Positions 47,075-58,545 of a stretch of 64,000 bases of DNA are shown here, piece by piece. Both the position numbers and the translations under genes were made by a program. Numbering within the stretch: position 1 is the first letter of the stretch; the number at the start of each line of letters is the position of its first letter. Location of the stretch: NCBI GenBank assembly GCA_965261955.1, contig CBDHEM010000011.1, forward strand, positions 23,839 through 87,838. The letters run 5' to 3'. Under the pieces are notes generated by a model. That model had not been told where the DNA came from and did not search any database. It was given only the letters and a program-made list of their open reading frames with translations. The stretch comes from JABAAI01 sp965261955 (GTDB lineage Bacteria; Spirochaetota; Leptospiria; Leptospirales; Leptonemataceae).

Positions 47075-47359
47075 TTGTTAGGAACATTGTTTCTTATGGG
47101 TGGAACCCTTCACTAATTTGTCCTAATACATGACTATCCCTAGGATCCCTTTTAAAATATTTTTCACGACTCACAGGAAGATTCCCAGAGCCAAGGGTAT
47201 ACCATAAGGCAATATGGGGTTGCAAAATAATCTCTTCAGGGTATTAAATCTACAAATAGGTTTGACTCTTCACTCATGGACAGCTGCTAGTATGCCTGAC
47301 CAAGACCACTTTAGCAAAAGATTTCCTTCATAGCTTCTGGGGAAAGGACAATTATTACC

Positions 47360-47610
47360 AGAGGAGTGGACACTAAGTGCAAGAGGGATACACACTAATG
47401 CAAGAGAGGAGGACACTAAGTGCAAGAGCGGTGGATACTAAATGCAAGACGAGAGGATACAAAGTGCAAAAGGAGAAGACACAAAAAGCCAGAGGAGTGG
47501 ACACTAATTTCCAGAGGGGTGGAAACAAGTGCAAGATGTGTGGACAACAAGTGCCAGAGTGGTGGGCATTAATTCTCCGAGGGGAGGGCACTAAGTGACA
47601 GAAGAGTGCA
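47360..47610. repeat. Degenerate minisatellite, unit about 24-26 bp
   Basis: Around ten copies of a unit near GGACACTAAGTGCAAGAG, with many substitutions. Open frames on both strands follow from the repetition. Confidence 0.75.
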
Positions 47611-47939
47611 GCTAATAGGTTTTGTAGTGGTACTATGTGAATTAGAAAACTTTACACCAACCAATCAGATTGCTCTACTCTTGACAGCTTTATTTTAAGC
47701 TATGATGGTGAGCTAACAACTCTATTATCAACAGGATGCAGATACTTATACATAGCCGTATTCCAGACTGCTGACGAAAAGATTCAAATGTACAATTGCC
47801 ACACGTGTGTATGTTGATAACGGTTAAAATTAATGCATTAGAAACATCCACAGAAACAGCAAAAAATATAAACCCCTCCAAAAATCCAGCCATAATGGAC
47901 TATATAAAAACATGAAATGGTTGCATTAAGACTATACTA
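47611..47939. other. Spacer, no gene seen
   Basis: A 67-codon minus-strand frame here has no recognisable feature. Nothing else stands out before the TTAA at 47940. Confidence 0.35.
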
Positions 47940-48580
47940 TTAAGGGGGGACCCCACCTGAAACCACCGAAATCTGAACACATATTTGAACTGTCATAACT
48001 TTTTTTCTTTCTTCTGTGCAAATACTTTTGATACCAGCTTGTTGCTTATTGTGTGTGCTTTAAGATGATATGTAAAAAGTCTCTATAGGCACCTTTTCTT
48101 AGAAGATACATTCAAAAACGGCAAGGGCACACAAAAAAAATGGTGCTTCCTAATTTGTGCGGTTCATAACTCCAAAGCGCCTTGAGCGACGCGCCCCCAA
48201 ATTGGTGTGTCTGTGATCCCGCCTCTTCTCAACACCATAACTCGGGGGGGGGGGGGTTCACGTTAATTTTTTTTTAAGTCCACTTCACAGCTACGTGCTT
48301 TAGCAAGCCACATACCAATTTGGGGGGCGTCGCTCAAGGCGCTTTGGAGTTATGACCCGCACAAATTAGGAAGTGCCATTTTTTTAGTGCACTTGCCATT
48401 TTTGCATGTATCTTCTAAGAAAAGATGCCTATAGAGACTTTTTTTACATATTATCTTAAAGCACACACAGCAAGCAACAAGCTGGTATCAAAAGTATCTG
48501 CACAGAAGAAAGGGGAAAAAGTTATGACAGCTCAAATATGTGTTCAGATTTCGGTAGTTTCAGATGGAGTCCCCCCTTAA
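47940..48580. mobile_element. Intact fold-back MITE, copy 4, with TTAA on both sides
   Basis: A 633-bp body from GGGGGGACCCCACCTGAAAC to its inverse ending GATGGAGTCCCCCC is flanked by TTAA at 47940-47943 and 48577-48580. Almost the whole element is two inverted arms of about 300 bp that meet near 48245-48265, beside a G-run. The arms carry AGCTTGTTGCTTATTGTGTG and its complement. No coding capacity is seen. TTAA duplication suggests movement by a piggyBac-type transposase. Confidence 0.9.
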
Positions 48581-49620
48581 CAAGCTAAACAAATCGGACA
48601 ATCTGCACAGAGAGAATTGAATGATTTTTCTAGTCACTGAAATCACGCAAAAAACACCACGAAGCTTTCAACTGAGACTAAAAAGGCATCTATTCATTAT
48701 CTGGACAAATATACACCTACAAGAAAAAAAAATTAATTAAAAACAAGAACATTTAATAGAAACAATAGAGAAAGAAGAAGTACTTGTTTATACTTCACCC
48801 ATTTAGATCATAGTAAAAATCATGAACTGGATTTAAAAAGAAACTAAATCTTATTAACTTGGAATAGAAATAAAAATAATTTATTTCATGTCACACAATA
48901 CTAATTCAGTATTACATTCCTGCCATGATACTACTTGACACATACCCTCAACAGTAAATTGAAATGTACACAGGAGATTGCATTATTAGTTTGCACAGCA
49001 ATTTACAGAGACAGTTCAAATTCATAATTTTACCAGATTGACGATCAGCAATTACTCAGGTTTGACCTAGAGTTTCTAGTAACTTCATAGATAAGCTGCT
49101 CTCTGCTAGTAGCTACTATCTCGAAGAGACCACTCTTACTTTATAAAGAGAGCCAAGAAGTCAGGTAACCAAGGTGAAATAAAACTATATCTCAGTTGGC
49201 TTTGAATTCCAGTTGGACCAAGTTTAGCATAGCTAAATAGAACAGTGTCAACTAATAGCTAAATAAGTGTGGGTGTGGCTAAATATTATATGTGTAGCAT
49301 AACAGCCTGGTGGTTTGGTGGTTACGTTTCAGTATCCTTAGATCCATAGTGTGTGGTGAAGGCATTAGGAATCAGCTTTTATAGTTTAGATGTGTTAGCT
49401 ATGGCTATTATTAGTCTGGGTATCATAACCACAATCCATTTTGGACCTAGATACACGACAAATAGAGTTACTAACTTCAATAAAACAAGTTTAGTTCAGC
49501 TGCATGATATCGTGACAATGGTCTACAGGTAATTAAGCGGATCGAAGAATTAAATATGTTTCATGTTCATACTGAGCGTACACAAACACTAGGTGATACG
49601 GTGTCGTCGTCGTCAATCAT
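48581..49620. other. No gene recognised
   Basis: AT-rich spacer. No motif-bearing frame or repeat family identified. Confidence 0.35.
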
Positions 49621-49624
49621 GTCT

Positions 49625-50465
49625 CTTCCATGGATGACCAAGTTACTTTGGATATCCATTGTCATCTATAGATAAACACATATACCCTATACTCCCTCTG
49701 TCAGAGTATCCATGGATGACCAAGTTACTAGGGACAACCACATTCCATTCCATCCAGGCACACATACCCCATGCTCCTTCTGTCAGAGTACCCGTGGATG
49801 ACCAAGTTACTAAAGATATATGGGGATGACCATGGATATCCCTGGAAATTTGGTCAACAGTGAAGACACTGAAACAGGGGACATGGGGTATATGTGTCAT
49901 CAGAAGATAAACTGTAACATGGTCAACAACAGTTGATCTGAGGATATCCCTAGTAACTAGGTTATCTGTGGATACTCTGACAAATGTAAACACGCAAATG
50001 AACCATGGATATCCCTAGTAACTTGGTCATCCGAAGTTGATCAAGTGTATATCCCTAGTAACTTGTCATCAGCAAATACTATGACAGATTGGGCATGGGT
50101 TATATGTGTACCAAGGATGAACTATTGATATGACCAGTGACTTGGTCATCCACAGATACTCAGACATAGGGGGGCATAGGGTATATGTGTACATCTGTAG
50201 ATGAACCGTGGATGTCACTAATAAATTGGTCAACTATGGTAGATCTGTAGATATCCCTAGTAACTTAGTCATACACAGATGCTTCGACAGAAAGGGGATG
50301 GGTTGTGTACATCCGTGGATGAATCATGGATATCCCTAGTAACCAAGTCATACGCGAAAACTCTGACAGAGGGAGGATGGGTATATATGTACATCCATGG
50401 ATGAACCATGGATATCCCTTAATAATTTGGTCATCTGCAGACAACACGGGATTGTCAACAAACTG
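49625..50465. repeat. Degenerate tandem repeat, unit roughly 80-110 bp
   Basis: The phrases ATGGATATCCCTAGTAACTT, GGTCATC and GGGTATATGTGT recur many times in the same order at variable spacing. Copies have many substitutions and indels, so this is an old array. Confidence 0.75.
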
Positions 50466-50859
50466 AATAGACACAGTCAATATCAGTAACCTCTTTGTCA
50501 GGTCAAGTTCAGAGAGAAGGGTACCAGTATAGCAGATAAGTCAATCACGCAGAGCAAGAGGTAAACTATGAATGCATTCTCGTTGACTGAGAAACATGCA
50601 CTTGACAACATAGACTATGAGCATAAGGCACAATCCTGATTACCGATTGTCAATACAAAACATAGAGCATGTCATGTACTAGCCGAAAGAAACAAGTTAA
50701 ATAAGCAAGCTAATAATAACGTTTTCAGTACTAATTAATCAATACGGTTCCCAAAAATAAATCTCAACAGAATATACAGTACTTTTTCCAAAATTTCCCC
50801 CAAAATATCACTTAGAGCCAGAGAAGGAGCCATGTCCAGTGGTACCATGTTCTGCCAAA

Positions 50860-51300
50860 GAACAACACAGAACATCCGACCAACTCGGTCTATCCCTGAA
50901 CTATCCTAGGATATAATCCCATAGCCTCAGTACACCCCTAGGCAGAGTATCCCAGGATGTCACAGTAACTCTATCAGTTCCAGGACAATTCTAGGTGTCT
51001 TGGGGCACAGCCAATATATCTCACGATAGTCCCAGGACTGTAGATTGACCATGACGTTCCAAGATAGTCCCGGGACTACCAGAGTACCCATGACGTCCTG
51101 GGATACTCTATCATGGGATTATATATCCCATTATAGACCCGGGACAGTCACAGTTACTGTGACATCCCTCAAAGTAGTTGTACTGTTAATGATATTACTG
51201 GACATCCTCGGACAATCTGCCATGGGGTGTGCTGGAGCTGAGGGATTATATATCACAGGATAGTCCCAGAACTGTCGAGTAACTATGATGTTCCTCTGGG
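50860..51300. repeat. Degenerate repeat with CCGGGAC / TCCCAGGAC phrases
   Basis: Phrases such as GATAGTCCCAGGACTG, GATAGTCCCGGGACTA and CATGACGTCC recur irregularly, together with ATATATCCCA-type sequence. The period is poorly defined. No coding role is apparent. Confidence 0.55.
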
Positions 51301-51592
51301 TAGCTGTTAAGTATGGAACAATAGAAATCCAAGTAAAGCTAAACCAAATCAATTAGTAGTTTCTTATCACACTCACAGTAAAACAAATATGGGGTGGCAT
51401 TAAATAAAGTTACACTTCATGCACGAGAAAATTAAGAATGCATTCAGTACATAAAATAACAAGTCCTGTGAAAAAATCCATGCAGGTGGGGAAAAGAAAC
51501 TACCAATTGATTTTGAGTGACCATGCTATCACCTTTGCTTCCTAGCATGCTAATGTAGTGATTTATCACGGCTATCTGAATGGCTACACAGA

Positions 51593-51740
51593 TCATAGAA
51601 ACTCCTTCATATTAAGCATCAGCAAGATGGGAGAAATCATCGTATATACTTTTCTTGGAATGAGATCATTCTTGTGAATAACTTGAACAACAAAAAATGC
51701 TACTACAAAATGTATTCCCATGAACCCCATAAACCCAAAA
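51593..51740 (-). CDS. Possible last exon of a membrane protein
   Basis: After the acceptor GTACCTTCAG the minus strand reads FGFMGFMGIHFVVAFFVVQV, a hydrophobic helix, then IHKNDLIPRKVYTMISPILL and a stop. It looks like a genuine hydrophobic exon. The most obvious upstream candidate exon (51900s, MKRLANIRKNHEIMSDL) ends in the wrong phase to join it, so I cannot complete a gene model. Confidence 0.3.
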
Positions 51741-52116
51741 CTGAAGGTACCACAAATTAATTGTAAAAGCACTGCCAATGCGCTAGTTTACTATAGACAT
51801 TATTATTTTAGGCAATATTTACCTAAATCACTCATAATTTCGTGGTTTTTCCTTATATTCGCTAGTCTCTTCATTTCATTGTCGCAGAATCCTTCTTCTG
51901 GCCAACTAACACTGGCCTTCACTGCTACTGACAATCACTGCTACTGACAACCTTTACCAGATTGTAGTTTGAGTTGTACTCCGAACCCACGAGTTAGTCT
52001 CACGTGCAAGAGGAAGAAAGCTGCACGGAGGAGCTAGCCCACATTAATGGCCGCAAATCCTAGTCCGTATTAAAATGCCGTGAAAAAATGGAGATCCTAA
52101 TCTTCTTGCACCTCTC

Positions 52117-52780
52117 TGTCAGAGGCTCTAGTGGCAAAGACAGTGCCAGAGACTCTGACTAAAGAGAAGCAGAAATGATTATTAACACAAGTAGTTGTGA
52201 ACAGGATAATTGTGAGAGTGTGGCTTGTGGTCTACAACCCAACAGAAGTAAAGCAACTGATAATAGTAAACATGTTGACAACCTGGAAGAAATGGATATT
52301 AAGGAACATGTTAAGAATGTGCAGAACTCACCTGATGTAGAGACACCTGAGACATCTGGACAAGCGAGTTACCTGTCAGGCAGCCAGAGCAACCAGGAAA
52401 TGATGATGAATGATGACGTGGCAGGAAATGAAACAGCTGGAGAATTATAAATGACAAAGATAACTGTGTATAAAGTAGTCACTGTTTATTAAGAGAGTAG
52501 TAGTTTTGAACTGAGTATTGAGATCACCTGTATGTACTGAGATTCTGTGCAAGTACTTGTAGATTCTGATTGCTGGTGCAAGATAGTTTCTTGACCAGGT
52601 TTATTATAATTACTACATTCCACTCTCAAGTGACTCGTGAACCCAGCTGCGGAATAAGCAGTAGTCTGGGTAGGCTTGGTTCGAGATTTGGGATAGTGAG
52701 ATCTCAAATAAGACCCAGGTATCGTAGGGCTGCTTCAACTGCCAGTCACCGCATAAGCTGGAGTTGAGAGAGCTCTTACA
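52117..52780 (+). repeat. 5' LTR
   Basis: TG...CA ends and 664 bp. It starts TGTCAGAGGCTCTAGTGGCA. The first half carries an open frame (52175-52450, MIINTSSCEQDNCESVAC) that is the copy of the pol C-terminus encoded at the start of the 3' LTR. Confidence 0.93.
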
Positions 52781-52799
52781 TTGGTGGCAGCAGTGGGAT
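52781..52799 (+). other. Primer binding site candidate
   Basis: TTGGTGGCAGCAGTGGGAT directly follows the 5' LTR, the position where a host tRNA 3' end anneals to prime minus-strand synthesis. I have not identified which tRNA would match. Confidence 0.6.
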
Positions 52800-52825
52800 T
52801 ACGAAAGAAGATACAATTCGGAAAG

Positions 52826-54992
52826 ATGGCTAATCCAGGAGACGACCGTAGAACTAGGAGCCAGACAGCTCAGAGTTCCATCTCACCCAGAGGAGACTTT
52901 GAGGGAGAGTCAGGAGATGTTCCCACCTCCACTCCCTCAGAGACCATGCAAATGATGGTTGAGTTCTTCCGGGCCGAGGAGAGAAGGGCCCAGAGAGACG
53001 AGGAGAGAGCAGAGCGAGAAGCTCAGCAGCGGGAGGAAGAGCGAAGATTTGCAGCAGAGCGAGAAGCTCAGCAACGGGAGGAAGAACGAAGATTTGCAGC
53101 AGAGCGAGAAGCTCAGCAACGGGAGGAAGAACGAAGATTTGCAGCAGAGCAACAACAACGTTGGATAGATGCTTTACAAAATGCCAGACCTCCCCCACCT
53201 GTAGCAGCACCGCCGCGACTCTCTGTGCAAAAATTCAACGAAGAAACGGACAACATGGCGGCTTACCTTGATACATTTGAAGCTGTCGCTACTGCAAGTG
53301 AGTGGCCCGTGGCCCAGTGATCTATCCATTTACGAGGCTCACTATCTAGAGCCGGGTTGCTGGCCATCTCTACCCTCAATGCGGTCCAGCAGGCTGACTT
53401 CCAGATAGTGAAGAAGACCCTGTTATCAGTTTACCAGATTTCAACGGAGACTCGCAGGAGGAAGGTGTTTGAACGAACTTTCAATCCTACTAACCCAGAC
53501 CAGTGGCTGCGATAGTTCCGTCAAGACTTCCACCAGTGGCTAGACTCAGTCCAGAAACCACCCAGAGAAGCAATCCTGACTGAGCTAGTCCTATCGAAGT
53601 TACCAGCATGGCTTGAGGCTCAGATGCGGAACTTAGACTGCCAGACGTATGAGGAATTGACAGAAACAATCGTCCGCCATTTGGGAAACTCCAAACTGAG
53701 AAGAGACAAAAGTGACAGGAAAGAGAAAGAACAATATAGGTATGCTAAGGAAACCCCCAGTCGTTTTGGAAAAAAGGAGCCCCCTAAGCGAACCGACGGA
53801 CCCCCAGCGAGGAGACAAGAAGGACCTCCACAGTACAGAGACTTGAAACTCGTGGAGTGTTATAAGTGCGGTGAGAAAGGGCACTATCAGAGAGACTGTA
53901 AAGTCAAAGCAGAGAACGCAATGTGCAGCCTGATGGCCTCACCGAGAAGAACGAAGTTACCAGAGTGGACAAAAACGGTGAAAATTAATGGAAAGGAGGT
54001 GAAGGCCTTCTTGGACACAGGGTGCACTAAAACACTAGTTCACCCAAGGTGTATCTATGAGAGTGATTACCTGGGATGGAACATTCCATATAACACAGCT
54101 TCAGAGAAAAGAACTCACTTTCCAGCGGCAAGTGTCACTCTGGAGGTTGAAGGCAAGATCACAACTATGGCTGTCGGAGTGTCTGAACACATCTCCGAAG
54201 ACATGCTGATGGGCAGAGACATACCCCATTTCAGGAAGTACATACGGAAAGTCCTGGACGTGGAGCCAGAGGTTGAAGAAGAAAGCACCCCACCTACTCC
54301 TACCTTGACCGAGTCAGGTATGGCAGTCACTCGGGCCCAACATCTGAAGCAGAACGAACTTGCGGAGAAGGAGCGCTTGCAACAGGAGAGGGACCAGCCT
54401 GTCATATCTACTCCATACCCAGTCGAAGATTGGAGTGAGGCAGAGGCTGACGAGGAGAAGGAAGAGGATGCTCAGGATGAGCTGGAGTCCCTTCCCCCAG
54501 CAGAGTGGGACAATGATGAGTCAGAAGGAGCTGCAGAGAAGTTGGAGGGAGTCCTCAAAAAGGATGAGCTGAGTAGAGCTCAGAGGTATGATACAACTTT
54601 AAAAATCATAAGAGAGAAAGCGAGAGTGAGGGAAGAACCATATTACTGGGCTGATAATCTGTTAATGAGAAAGCCATACCACCCCCAGGGGAAAGCCTTA
54701 GTTATTGTGCCAGCCATTGCCCGTACGCAAGTGCTGAGAATGGCACATAACACCACTATAGCAGGACATTTTGGGAGAGAGCGAACCCTACAGGCAATCT
54801 GAGAGAGGATGGATTGGCCAGGCATAGCTAAGGACGTAAACGAACTGTGTGCCTCATGCCCAACATGCCAGAAAGCTAAACCTGCAATTATCACCAAGGC
54901 CCGAAACACCCCTTACCTATTGAGGAAGAACCCCCAAAAAGTAGTAGAGAGAAACTCACACACAGCATGCCAACTTCTCATCACATGGACCT
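52826..54992 (+). pseudogene. gag: gag-protease-integrase zinc finger frame with three stops
   Basis: One frame runs from ATG 52826. Gag has a charged coiled-coil with three 15-residue repeats (EREAQQREEERRFAA) and the knuckle CYKCGEKGHYQRDC. The protease motif is AFLDTGCTKTLV near 54006-54040, where the active-site Asp is present. Then comes an integrase H2C2 finger: AHNTTIAGHFGRERTLQAI, stop, ERMDWPGIAKDV and CASCPTCQKAKP. In-frame stops are TGA 53318-53320, TAG 53513-53515 and TGA 54800-54802. The frame closes about 54992 without any integrase catalytic core. Confidence 0.88.
53012..53146 (+). repeat. 45-bp coding repeat in gag, three copies
   Basis: Three near-identical 45-bp units encode EREAQQREEERRFAA in tandem, extending a heptad-like charged helix. 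The repeat number could vary between copies of the element. Confidence 0.9.
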
Positions 54993-56700
54993 GAAGAAGC
55001 TGAAAGAGAAATACAAAGATGTATTGAAAGATGTGCCAGGAAAAACAACCCTGGTGCAGCATGATATTCCAACAGGGGATGCTATACCAATTAGGTTGCC
55101 CCATTATAGATTGGCCCACCATTCCAAGGAGATATTAAGGGAAGAAATAGGCTCATTACTGGACCAGGGGATTATCAAGTCATCAAAAAGCCCTTGGGCA
55201 GCCCCCATCGTATTGGTAGCGAAAAAAGATGGAACCAAAAGGATGTGTGTAGACTATCGCAAGTTGAATAATGTTACTACAAACGACCCATACCCATTAC
55301 CCAACATTGAGGAATTAATAGCAAACATTGGCCCCTCCAAATTTATCAGTACACTTGATCTAACTAAGGGTTATTATCAGGTTCCGGTAAACCCCAAGCA
55401 CTGTGGAAAGACAGCATTTGTGACCCCCTATGGCAAGTACGAGTTCATAACTATGCCCTTTGGTTTGATCGCAGCCCCCTCGACCTTCCAAAGGCTTATG
55501 GACGAAATACTCAGCGGCTTGCATGAGTTTGCTGTGGCCTATCTAGACGATATCCTCATCCACAGTCAAACATGGGAACAGCACCTAGAGCATCTGAACA
55601 TTGTGTTTGAAAATGGGTTGACCGTGAAGGAAAGAAAGTGCACGTTTGGCAGCGGAAGTTGTGAGTACCTGGGTCATGTTGTGGGGAATGGCACAGTAAG
55701 ACCAATGGATTGTAAGGTAGCATCAGTGAGAGATTTTAATGTACCACTAATAAAAAAAGATGTGAGGTCTTTCCTTGGGTTATGTGGCTATTATAGAAAG
55801 TTTATGCCAAACTTCTCAACCATGGCCACCCCTTTGACCGTGCTAACCAAAAAGAGGATGCCCAACAAAGTTAAATGGACAACTCAATGTGACCATGCAT
55901 TTTCAGAGTTAAAGGAGGCTTTAACTAGAGCACCAATATTGGTCACACCGGACTGGAACTTACCGTTCATCCTACAGACAGATGCTTCAGCTACTGGACT
56001 AGGCTATGTGCTTAGCCAGGTGAATCGAAAGGGAGAAGAACATCCCATAGCATACGCCTCAAAGAAACTGTTGGCAAGTGAAAAGAACTACTCCGCTATA
56101 GAACGGGAGGCCCTGGCAATTGTGAAGGGTATTAAACATTTTAGGACTTATTTAGAAGGTTCCACCTTTACAGTCCAAACGGATCATAACCCCCTTACCC
56201 ATCTGGGAAATCTTAAAGATAGTCACGGGAGACTAGCCAGATGGGCTCTCTCTCTCCAACCATACGACTTTGCAATTGTTGACTTTGCAATTGTTCACCG
56301 GAGTGGGAAAGCGAATGCTAACACAGACGGCTTGTCCCGAGATCTGGGGTCTCTAGCTAAGGTTGGGGGAGTGTCAGAGGCTCTAGTGGCAGAGACAGTG
56401 CCAGAGACTCAAGAGAAGCAGAAATTGATTATTAACACAAGTAGTTGTGAACAGGATAATTGTGAGAGTGTGGCTTGTAGTCTACCACCCAACAGAAGTA
56501 AAGCAACTGATAATAGTAAACATGTTGACAACCTGGAAGAATTGGATATTAAGGAACATGTTAAGCATGTGCAGAACTCACCTGATGTAGAGACACCTGA
56601 GACATCTGGACAAGTGAGTTATCTGTCAGGCAGCCAGAGCAACCAGGAAATGATGATGAATGATGACGTGGCAGGAAATGAAACAGCTGGAGAATTATAA
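54967..56700 (+). CDS. pol: pol: reverse transcriptase and RNase H, ending inside the LTR
   Basis: An intact frame of up to 577 residues from 54967, which is also open a little upstream (TPLPIEEEPPKSS). Reverse transcriptase motifs are SPWAAPIVLVAKKDG (about residues 75-89), CVDYRKLN, STLDLTKGYYQV, MPFGLIAAPSTFQ and the catalytic AYLDDIL near 191-197. RNase H begins ILQTDASATGLG and ends HRSGKANANTDGLSR. A 15-bp tandem duplication at 56268-56297 repeats DFAIV. The frame is shifted by -1 relative to gag. The last 110 or so residues (from VSEALVAETVPET) are encoded by the 3' LTR. All catalytic aspartates visible in the reverse transcriptase are intact. Confidence 0.92.
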   Translation: MPTSHHMDLKKLKEKYKDVLKDVPGKTTLVQHDIPTGDAIPIRLPHYRLAHHSKEILREEIGSLLDQGIIKSSKSPWAAPIVLVAKKDGTKRMCVDYRKLNNVTTNDPYPLPNIEELIANIGPSKFISTLDLTKGYYQVPVNPKHCGKTAFVTPYGKYEFITMPFGLIAAPSTFQRLMDEILSGLHEFAVAYLDDILIHSQTWEQHLEHLNIVFENGLTVKERKCTFGSGSCEYLGHVVGNGTVRPMDCKVASVRDFNVPLIKKDVRSFLGLCGYYRKFMPNFSTMATPLTVLTKKRMPNKVKWTTQCDHAFSELKEALTRAPILVTPDWNLPFILQTDASATGLGYVLSQVNRKGEEHPIAYASKKLLASEKNYSAIEREALAIVKGIKHFRTYLEGSTFTVQTDHNPLTHLGNLKDSHGRLARWALSLQPYDFAIVDFAIVHRSGKANANTDGLSRDLGSLAKVGGVSEALVAETVPETQEKQKLIINTSSCEQDNCESVACSLPPNRSKATDNSKHVDNLEELDIKEHVKHVQNSPDVETPETSGQVSYLSGSQSNQEMMMNDDVAGNETAGEL

Positions 56701-57030
56701 ATGACAAAGATAACTGTGTATAAAGTAGTCACTGTTTATTAAGAGAGTAGTAGTTTTGAACTGAGTATTGAGATCACCTGTATGTACTGAGATTCTGTGC
56801 AAGTACTTGTAGATTCTGATTGCTGGTGCAAGATAGTTTCTTGACCAGGTTTATTATAATTACTACATTCCACTCTCAAGTGACTCGTGAACCCAGCTGC
56901 GGAATAAGCAGTAGTCTGGGTAGGCTTGGCTCGAGATTGGGGATAGTGAGATCTCAAATAAGACCCAGGTATCGTAGGGCTGCTTCAACTGCCAGTCACC
57001 GCATAAGCTGGAGTTGAGAGAGCTCTTACA
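56372..57030 (+). repeat. 3' LTR
   Basis: 659 bp, TG...CA, near-identical to the 5' LTR, with small differences such as GACTCTGACTAAAG against GACTCAAG. Its first 329 bases encode the end of pol, stopping at TAA 56698-56700. Confidence 0.93.
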
Positions 57031-57035
57031 CTCTC

Positions 57036-58540
57036 CTCCAGCTTATGGCGCAGCCATTGCCTCGGTTAGCATAGCTTTTGTTTTCCCCCTGCAGGATGTA
57101 GCGAGTTGTCCCAACTTTTCAATGGCCGTACCCACCACCGTGGCATTACATTATCATATTAACCCCTCCCCCCATCCCATTTCCACTCGCCATTAGTGGT
57201 AGGTGGTAATTTGGTGGGTTGTCATCTCAAAGAACAATTTCTCCTGGGTACAACAAGTAGAATTTCAAATTTTAATGTTCCCACCTGGGGATTTCATGGG
57301 GATTTGACTCACATTTGCACATTTTTTCAACACGTAGATGATATATAATATGATCGCTATCATTTTGATACAAAATTGGGCTAAATATACCAGGCTCGCT
57401 AGATAGCTACAGTTTGTCTAAAAAATGTTCCTTCAAAGTTGAACTGGCTGTTGGTCTTCAGCTACAAATCCCTAGAAACTTTCTGAATAATTCTATCACG
57501 ATCTATCGCAACCGATTTGTCTGGTAAGGGAAAAGTTGTCCTGTTACCACAGAGACTAGGACCAGCTTCCCTTTGCAGCTACTATCTCACTCATTGAAAA
57601 TATCAAAATCCCCACTCCCAGGCCAGATTTTTTTGTCAAATATACTGTGTTGTCCCCCTAGTAGGGGCGAGTGGGGGGTGGACATTGATAGGTCCATAAC
57701 ATTTTTGACTTGATCCAAAATAATAATGCTAATTGGGGTAATTTGATGCCAGTATATCCTACCTCATGGTCAACCTTTTCTGACCACCATGTTGTAGCTG
57801 CCTGCCAACAATGAAACACTAAGCCTATCAAATTTTTACATCCTTAGTTAACACGAAACTATCTTAGTCCAATTTTCCTGCTATTGATGCTGTCTATTGG
57901 ATTTCAATTACTCTACCATGCTATCTCAAAATTGATGCTATCTGGTCAGTCATAGAAGCAAGGTTTGGTTTTAGCCGGCTAATACCTGGAAATACTATAT
58001 ATATCAAAGTTTTATGTGAACAAAGCTATCACATATATTTTAACCATCTTACCCCACCACTGTTAGAGTTATAGTACATATATATGGCACAATTATATCA
58101 TATGGGTGTGGCTAAGGCTATGATAAAAGTGACTACAACCATAATGACTAAAAGTGGCTAAAACTATAATGCCTAAGAATAATGTTATATAAATTAATGT
58201 AAAAGAAATTACAAAATGTACAACTTCAAAGAGATAGGGAAGAGGTGAGATGCTAGGGCTTTTGAGAGGCATGAACTTATGTGTGTACAACCTCAACCTG
58301 ATCTGCCTGGACTCATACCTGACAACTTCAAAGAGATAGGAAGAGGTGTGATACTAGAGTTTTGAGAGTGAGCTGAACATTCTAGAGGACAAACTTCATT
58401 TGATGTTGAGCAGATAGTGATATAATTATAGGGTGATTTTAGCCACAATTTCATAACCATTCTAACTCCCACAGTGATAACATTGATCAGTCATACTAGT
58501 TAACATGCAGTAAGGAGGTAGACCAATGGACGTTATCTAG
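57036..58540. other. No gene recognised; one local duplication
   Basis: A segment with ACAACTTCAAAGAGATAGG and GAGGTG, then CTAG and TTTTGAGAG, occurs twice, near 58216 and 58321. Otherwise I see no exon or element. Confidence 0.4.
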
Positions 58541-58545
58541 ACCAA

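Larger units (their letters stand above)
52112..57035 (+). mobile_element. Complete but defective Ty3/gypsy-type LTR retrotransposon
   Basis: Two LTRs (52117-52780 and 56372-57030) both start TGTCAGAGG and end CTCTTACA. A perfect 5-bp target duplication CTCTC lies at 52112-52116 and 57031-57035. The LTRs differ at roughly a dozen positions, so insertion is fairly recent. Domain order inside is gag, CCHC knuckle, protease, integrase H2C2 zinc finger, then reverse transcriptase and RNase H. In standard Ty3/gypsy elements integrase comes last. Placing integrase before reverse transcriptase is known in the Gmr1-like group. The integrase catalytic core is absent. Three in-frame stops interrupt gag-protease-integrase (53318, 53513 and 54800), so this copy cannot move by itself. 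Confidence 0.93.

Noticed and set aside
52854..53210. Minus-strand Leu-rich ORF opposite gag
   Set aside because: Complement of the charged gag repeat; no support beyond base composition.
54905..54994. Programmed -1 frameshift between the integrase-finger frame and reverse transcriptase
   Set aside because: The frames overlap and differ by -1, but CCCCCAAAAAG is not in the right phase for a canonical slippery heptamer and the integrase core is missing, so a deletion explains the frame change more simply.
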